From Pseudoduganella danionis (lineage in GTDB: Bacteria > Pseudomonadota > Gammaproteobacteria > Burkholderiales > Burkholderiaceae_D), in NCBI RefSeq assembly GCF_009720775.1, contig NZ_WNKW01000003.1:374028-438027 (forward strand): DNA of 64,000 nt, in the 5' to 3' direction. This document shows, in pieces, positions 59,647 through 64,000 of the stretch (positions within the stretch are counted from its first letter, which is position 1; each line of letters begins with the position of its first letter). The notes below the pieces were generated by a model. It saw only the letters and a list, made by a program, of their open reading frames with translations, ran no database searches and was not told the origin of the DNA. The position numbers were made by a program, and so were the translations under genes.

Positions 59647-60242
59647 TGAATGCGCCACGAGAGCATGTGCTGCCACCCCATACGTGGCAACTGCTTTGCG
59701 ACTTTTTATATTCCAGCAGTAGTCGGCTGTCGGTGGTGGAGGCGGCGGATCAAGCCATCAAAGCCTGGATCGCTGCCCAGAAAAAGGGTGAGGAGCCGCT
59801 ACGTGGCTACCAGTGGAAGCAGTTGTTTCTGCCCGAGGGTACGCAAGTCCGCATGGAATATCTGCAGCGTTGCTATTTCGCGCAAGTATCAGGCGACCAG
59901 CTCATGTTCGGCCAGCGTGCGGTAACGCCACGCGGGATGACGCTGGCGATTGCTGGCGATGGGCGCAATGCCTGGCGCGACCTCTGGATACGCATGCCGG
60001 GCGAACGTCAGTGGTGTAATGCTGGACTGTTGCGTAGTCGACAGAGTGCGCACGGCAATCCGGCTGCCAAGCCGCCGCAGACGGCTGCCGAGGCGCTTTC
60101 ATCTGCAGCTAAGGCGATGGGGCAAGCGCTGACGGCTGCAGTAACGCTGATCGAACATATTGATCACCAATCGACAACGGTGCTGGAGCGCCGCCTGCCG
60201 AAGTATCGTCGCGAGACCGATCTGTTAGAGGACGTGCACTGA
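59646..60242 (+). CDS. Unknown protein with RAMA/DUF4357-like segment
   Basis: A 198-residue soluble protein. An N-terminal helical part (TWQLLCDFLYSSSSRLSVVE then AADQAIKAWIAAQ) is followed by GYQWKQLFLPEGTQVRMEYL and a segment ending AIAGDGRNAWRDLWIRMPGE. The Gly-Thr turn, small strands and closing AWRDLW resemble the RAMA/DUF4357 domain associated with restriction-modification proteins, where NGWxxW closes the fold; this is recognition by eye. An Ala-rich helix and a charged tail (VLERRLPKYRRETDLLEDVH) follow. The gene starts at the edge of the symmetric repeat array and sits in the middle of the arabinose cluster, to which it has no obvious link. Its base composition looks slightly lower in GC than its neighbours. 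Confidence 0.75.
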   Translation: MNAPREHVLPPHTWQLLCDFLYSSSSRLSVVEAADQAIKAWIAAQKKGEEPLRGYQWKQLFLPEGTQVRMEYLQRCYFAQVSGDQLMFGQRAVTPRGMTLAIAGDGRNAWRDLWIRMPGERQWCNAGLLRSRQSAHGNPAAKPPQTAAEALSSAAKAMGQALTAAVTLIEHIDHQSTTVLERRLPKYRRETDLLEDVH

Positions 60243-60306
60243 GTGCATGTCCTTGCTCCAATTGAATACCAGTCCTAGAAACACTATCCAGACCTGAAAG
60301 TACCTT

Positions 60307-61389
60307 ATGCAAGCTAGCATTTCCCGTTCTTCGTTCGGCCAGCTGCCGGATGGCCGTGCCGCCACGCTTTATACACTGACCAACCAGCATGGCATGCAGG
60401 TCTGCATCAGTGATCTGGGCGGGGTGATTACTTCGATACTGGCGCCTGACCGCAACGGCCAGCTAGCCGACGTGTGTCTCGGCTTCGACGATGCGGCCGC
60501 CTACATGGGCGAATCGCATTATTTCGGCGCGCTGATAGGCCGCTACGGCAACCGCATCGCAAACGGGCAGTTCGAACTCGATGGCAAGCGCTACCAGCTC
60601 GATATCAACAATGGTATCAATCACCTGCATGGCGGCTATGATGGCTTCCACCGCAGGCTGTGGCAGGCCGAACCCGCCAGCACGGCCGATGCCGCCACGC
60701 TGACGCTGCGCTACCGCAGTCCGGACGGCGAACAGGGCTACCCCGGCAATCTGGACGTGACGGCGCGTTATGAGTTGGGCAGCGATAACGCTTTGCGCAT
60801 CGATTTTCATGCTGTCACCGATCAAGCCACGCCCGTCAACCTGACCAACCACGCTTATTTCAATCTGGCGGGCCAGGGCGATATCCTCGCGCACGAGCTG
60901 ACCATTCCTGCCGATGCCTACACGCCTGTCGATGCAGGCCTGATTCCCACGGGGGAGCTATGCGCCGTGCAAGGCACGCCGTTCGACTTCCGCACGCCGC
61001 ACGCGATAGGGGCCCGTATCGGTGCGGCCGATCCACAACTGGCTTTTGGCAGCGGCTATGACCATAATTTCGCCCTGAGCGGCTGGCAGGAAGGCGCGCT
61101 GGCGCTGGCCGCGCGCGTGCGCGAGCCGGTCTCGGGCCGGGTGCTGGAAGTGTGGGGGCAGGGGCCGGGTGTGCAGTTCTACAGCGGGAATTTCCTGTCC
61201 GAAGCGGTGCGGGGCAAGGGCCGGGTTTATGACTTCCGCACGGGTTTCTGCCTGGAGCCACAGTATTTTCCTGACGCCCCTAATCAGCCGCAATTTGCCA
61301 GCACCATATTGCGCCCCGGCGCCGAATACCGTCGCCGCATGGAATACCGTCTCAGTACCGATAACACGGCAGGCCAGCAGCCGGCATGA
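60307..61389 (+). CDS. galM: Aldose 1-epimerase
   Basis: Interconverts alpha and beta anomers of aldoses in the cytosol. The 360-residue protein has the conserved GRYGNRIANGQF, NHLHGGYDGFHRRLW (with a catalytic His), NLTNHAYFNLAGQG and GPGVQFYSGNFL motifs. In this cluster the likely substrate is L-arabinose, whose anomer must fit the dehydrogenase that opens the oxidative pathway. It begins 64 bases after the unknown gene at 59646-60242. Confidence 0.94.
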   Translation: MQASISRSSFGQLPDGRAATLYTLTNQHGMQVCISDLGGVITSILAPDRNGQLADVCLGFDDAAAYMGESHYFGALIGRYGNRIANGQFELDGKRYQLDINNGINHLHGGYDGFHRRLWQAEPASTADAATLTLRYRSPDGEQGYPGNLDVTARYELGSDNALRIDFHAVTDQATPVNLTNHAYFNLAGQGDILAHELTIPADAYTPVDAGLIPTGELCAVQGTPFDFRTPHAIGARIGAADPQLAFGSGYDHNFALSGWQEGALALAARVREPVSGRVLEVWGQGPGVQFYSGNFLSEAVRGKGRVYDFRTGFCLEPQYFPDAPNQPQFASTILRPGAEYRRRMEYRLSTDNTAGQQPA

Positions 61390-61393
61390 GATA

Positions 61394-61409
61394 TTGATTT
61401 TGGTATCAA
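61394..61409. promoter_or_regulatory. Inverted repeat upstream of the dehydratase gene
   Basis: TTGAT-N6-ATCAA in an AT-rich 130-base gap. Its half TTGATACC (minus strand) resembles the TTGATATC half-site ahead of the TonB receptor at 53965. The six-base spacer excludes an FNR site. It may be a shared operator of the arabinose genes. Confidence 0.45.
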
Positions 61410-61519
61410 AGTCGAATAATAATTTATTGGAAAGATATCTCTGTACATCTTAGTATGGCTTATCGATGCGGGGGCATGACAAGCACGTCCCCGTACAGGA
61501 ACATACTGAGGAGATATGC

Positions 61520-63262
61520 ATGTCTGAGAACGACAAAAAGGTCAAGTTACGCTCGGCCGAGTGGTTTGGTACGCAGGACAAGAACGGTTTCATGTACCGC
61601 AGCTGGATGAAGAATCAGGGCATCCCTGATCATGAATTCCAGGGCAAACCGATTATCGGCATCTGCAACACCTGGTCCGAGCTGACCCCTTGCAATGCAC
61701 ATTTCCGCAAGCTGGCCGAACACGTCAAGCGCGGTATTCTGGAAGCCGGTGGCTTCCCTGTCGAATTCCCCGTGTTCTCCAACGGCGAATCGAATCTGCG
61801 TCCTACCGCCATGCTGACCCGTAATCTGGCCAGCATGGATGTGGAAGAATCGATACGCGGCAATCCCATGGATGGCGTGGTGCTGCTGGTCGGCTGCGAC
61901 AAGACTACTCCGGCGCTGCTGATGGGTGCTGCTTCGGTCGATATCCCGACCATCGTGGTGAGCGGCGGCCCTATGCTGAACGGTAAGCTGAACGGCAAGA
62001 ACATCGGTTCCGGCACGGCCGTCTGGCAGTTGCACGAGCAGGTCAAGGCAGGCGAAATCTCCATGCACGAATTCATGTCGGCCGAATCGGGCCACTCGCG
62101 TTCGGCCGGTACCTGCAACACCATGGGCACGGCATCCACCATGGCCTGCATGGCCGAAGCACTGGGCACTTCGCTGCCGCACAATGCCGCGATTCCTGCG
62201 GTGGATTCGCGCCGCTACATACTGGCCCACATGTCTGGCATCCGTATCGTCGACATGGTCAAGGAAGACCTCAAACTGTCCAAAGTGCTCAAGCGCGAGA
62301 ACTTCGAAAACGCGATCCGCGTCAACGCTGCCATCGGCGGTTCGACCAATGCCGTGATCCACCTGAAAGCCATTGCCGGCCGCATCGGCGTCGATCTGGA
62401 GCTGGAAGACTGGACCCGCATCGGCCGTGGTACGCCGACCATCGTTGACCTGCTGCCTTCGGGCCGCTTCCTGATGGAAGAGTTCTATTACGCTGGCGGC
62501 TTGCCTGCCGTGATCCGCCGCATGGGCGAGGGCAATCTGGTACCGAATCCCGATGCACTGACCGTCAACGGCAAGACCTTGTGGGAAAACTGCAAGGACG
62601 CGCCTATCTATGACGACGAAGTAGTGCGGCCGCTCGACAAGCCGCTGCTCAAGGATGGCGGCATCTGCATCCTGCGCGGCAATCTGGCACCGCGCGGCGC
62701 GGTGCTGAAACCATCGGCCGCCACGCCGGAACTGATGCAGCACCGTGGCCGTGCCGTGGTGTTCGAAGACTTCGAACACTACAAGGCGGCCATCGTCGAC
62801 CCAGATCTGGAAGTGGATGCCAACTCGGTGCTGGTGATGAAGAACTGCGGCCCGAAAGGTTATCCCGGCATGGCCGAAGTGGGCAATATGGGCCTGCCGC
62901 CGAAACTGCTGGCAGCCGGCGTCAAAGACATGGTGCGTATTTCCGATGCGCGCATGAGCGGCACGGCCTACGGTACGGTAGTGCTGCATGTGGCGCCGGA
63001 AGCCATGGCCGGCGGCCCGCTGGGCATCGTCAAGGACGGCGACTGGATCACGCTGGACTGCGCCGGCGGCGTGCTGAATCTGGAGATCTCCGACGAGGAA
63101 ATGGCCCAGCGTCAGGCGGCGCGCCAGCGCGGTAGCGCGCCGGGTCCGAAGACGGGCTATCAGCAGCTGTATATCGAACACGTGCTGCAGGCCGATGAAG
63201 GCTGCGATTTTGATTTCCTGGTCGGGAATCGCGGTTCGGCCGTACCGCGCCACTCGCACTAA
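61520..63262 (+). CDS. L-arabonate dehydratase (IlvD/Edd family)
   Basis: An iron-sulfur dehydratase converting L-arabonate to 2-keto-3-deoxy-L-arabonate in the non-phosphorylating arabinose pathway. The 580-residue length fits the sugar-acid branch of IlvD/Edd. Cluster-binding cysteines are visible in IICNTWSEL-type context (GICNTW near residue 49), VGCDKTTPA near 127 and AGTCNTMG near 198. The start PRSAEWFGT-like region (LRSAEWFGTQDKNGFMYRSW) is typical of arabonate dehydratases. I chose the ATG at 61520 (GAGGAG six bases upstream) over 61466. Xylonate or galactonate dehydratase activity is possible. Confidence 0.9.
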   Translation: MSENDKKVKLRSAEWFGTQDKNGFMYRSWMKNQGIPDHEFQGKPIIGICNTWSELTPCNAHFRKLAEHVKRGILEAGGFPVEFPVFSNGESNLRPTAMLTRNLASMDVEESIRGNPMDGVVLLVGCDKTTPALLMGAASVDIPTIVVSGGPMLNGKLNGKNIGSGTAVWQLHEQVKAGEISMHEFMSAESGHSRSAGTCNTMGTASTMACMAEALGTSLPHNAAIPAVDSRRYILAHMSGIRIVDMVKEDLKLSKVLKRENFENAIRVNAAIGGSTNAVIHLKAIAGRIGVDLELEDWTRIGRGTPTIVDLLPSGRFLMEEFYYAGGLPAVIRRMGEGNLVPNPDALTVNGKTLWENCKDAPIYDDEVVRPLDKPLLKDGGICILRGNLAPRGAVLKPSAATPELMQHRGRAVVFEDFEHYKAAIVDPDLEVDANSVLVMKNCGPKGYPGMAEVGNMGLPPKLLAAGVKDMVRISDARMSGTAYGTVVLHVAPEAMAGGPLGIVKDGDWITLDCAGGVLNLEISDEEMAQRQAARQRGSAPGPKTGYQQLYIEHVLQADEGCDFDFLVGNRGSAVPRHSH

Positions 63263-63358
63263 GCGCTGATTCAGGCGGGTCCGCTGCGGTAGTGCAGCGG
63301 ACCCGCGCTGCACCTCTATCTCAAACGAATTAACAGAACCCAGAAATCCGGAGAAGCC

Positions 63359-64000
63359 ATGCTGCTCGTGCAATTCAAGAATGTTCAGGGAGGCCGCCAG
63401 ATCGGCGTGCTGGAACAGAATACCATCCGCGTCATCGAAGATTACGAAACCACTTATGCGCTGGCGCAGGAAGCCATCCGCCAGAAAACCAGTCTGGCCG
63501 CGCTGGCGAGTGCTGCCGTGGGCAAGGTGCAACTGGCGTTTGACGCCGTGCAGGCAGCAGGCCTGCTGCTGCCGCCTATCGATCATGCCGATCCGGCCCA
63601 CTGCTATGTGACGGGCACGGGTCTGACCCATCTGGGCAGTGCCGATACGCGCGATGCCATGCACAAGAAAATCGGCGGTGATGTGGAATCGCTGAGCGAC
63701 TCCATGAAGATGTTCCGCATGGGCGTGGAAGGCGGCAAGCCGGCGGCCGGTGAGGCGGGCGTTCAGCCGGAATGGTTCTACAAGGGCGACGGCTCCATCG
63801 TCGCCGCCAGTGGCGCCGATCTGGCCATGCCGGACTTTGCGCTCGATGGCGGTGAAGAGCCGGAAGTGGCCGGCCTGTACGTGATCGGCGACGATGGCCA
63901 GCCTTACCGCGTGGGCTATGCCATCGGTAACGAATTCTCCGACCACGTGACCGAGCGCCAGAACTATCTATACCTGGCCCACTCCAAGCTGCGCGCCTGC
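63359..64000 (+). CDS. AraD1/GguC family protein (FAH superfamily), 3' end outside window
   Basis: An open frame of 214 codons with no stop before the window edge, so partial. The N-terminus MLLVQFKNVQGGRQIGVLEQ and the segments YVTGTGLTHLGSADTRDAMH, KMFRMGVEGGKP and VGYAIGNEFSDHVTER match the AraD1/GguC group of the fumarylacetoacetate hydrolase superfamily. These proteins process 2-keto-3-deoxy-L-arabonate or related acids, the next step after the dehydratase at 61520. GGAG lies upstream of the ATG at 63359, and the gap to the dehydratase is 96 bases. Confidence 0.88.
   Translation, partial: MLLVQFKNVQGGRQIGVLEQNTIRVIEDYETTYALAQEAIRQKTSLAALASAAVGKVQLAFDAVQAAGLLLPPIDHADPAHCYVTGTGLTHLGSADTRDAMHKKIGGDVESLSDSMKMFRMGVEGGKPAAGEAGVQPEWFYKGDGSIVAASGADLAMPDFALDGGEEPEVAGLYVIGDDGQPYRVGYAIGNEFSDHVTERQNYLYLAHSKLRAC

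Overview
The window is about 64 kb of high-GC chromosomal DNA from a Gram-negative bacterium, most likely a betaproteobacterium of the Burkholderiales (Oxalobacteraceae: the Janthinobacterium, Duganella and Massilia group). The reasons are gene content and style: a Tat-exported nitrous oxide reductase with a NosR regulator, a PEP-CTERM protein, a tandem glycine riboswitch ahead of a D-amino acid dehydrogenase, a chromosomal class A beta-lactamase resembling Burkholderia Pen enzymes, four TonB-dependent receptors, and an L-arabinose pathway of the IlvD/AraD1 type. The assignment is inferred from families, not from a marker gene. There is no phage, CRISPR array, rRNA or classical insertion sequence.

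Layout. 1-1.6 kb: a VOC-family protein and uridine kinase, separated by a 473-bp inverted-repeat element that carries an ORF for a 55-58 residue membrane peptide. 1.7-1.86 kb: tRNA-Gly(GCC) with a clear promoter and terminator. 2-11.4 kb: a complete nitrous oxide reduction operon in the order nosZ-nosR-nosD-nosF-nosY-nosL-cytochrome c-apbE, with an FNR-type box upstream and a terminator after apbE. 11.5-14 kb: a DUF2834 membrane protein and a Fur-box-controlled siderophore receptor. 14-18.1 kb: two tandem universal stress proteins with a well-formed FNR-dependent promoter, an alpha/beta hydrolase, a small unknown protein and a Crp/Fnr regulator. 18.1-23 kb: a coupled M1 peptidase, DUF6702 protein and TonB receptor set. 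23.2-27.5 kb: a PEP-CTERM protein, a PafA-like phosphatase with a Pho box, and a sedolisin (S53) peptidase.

27.6-35.6 kb: an RND efflux operon (outer membrane lipoprotein, adaptor, pump) running directly into a membrane diguanylate cyclase and a small secreted protein, then a convergent NnrU-like gene. 35.8-40.9 kb: a coupled set of fatty acid hydroxylase, TonB receptor and serine hydrolase. 41-46.4 kb: a TPR membrane protein, dadA under a tandem glycine riboswitch, and a DUF885/cupin pair. 46.6-53.9 kb: class A beta-lactamase, a phosphopantetheinyl transferase paired with a Pls/PosA-type membrane nonribosomal peptide synthetase, and AMP nucleosidase. 54-64 kb: an arabinoside utilisation locus (TonB receptor, GPH symporter, GH43 arabinosidase, aldose epimerase, L-arabonate dehydratase, AraD1-type enzyme cut by the window end).

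The arabinose locus is interrupted at 59.5-60.2 kb by a gene of unknown function that starts at the end of a symmetric array of ten 10-bp repeats, five in each orientation, with mirrored spacing. This array and its gene, whose product has a RAMA/DUF4357-like domain, are the least explained structure in the window. Next in interest are the inverted-repeat element near the left end and the Pls-type synthetase with its own activating transferase.
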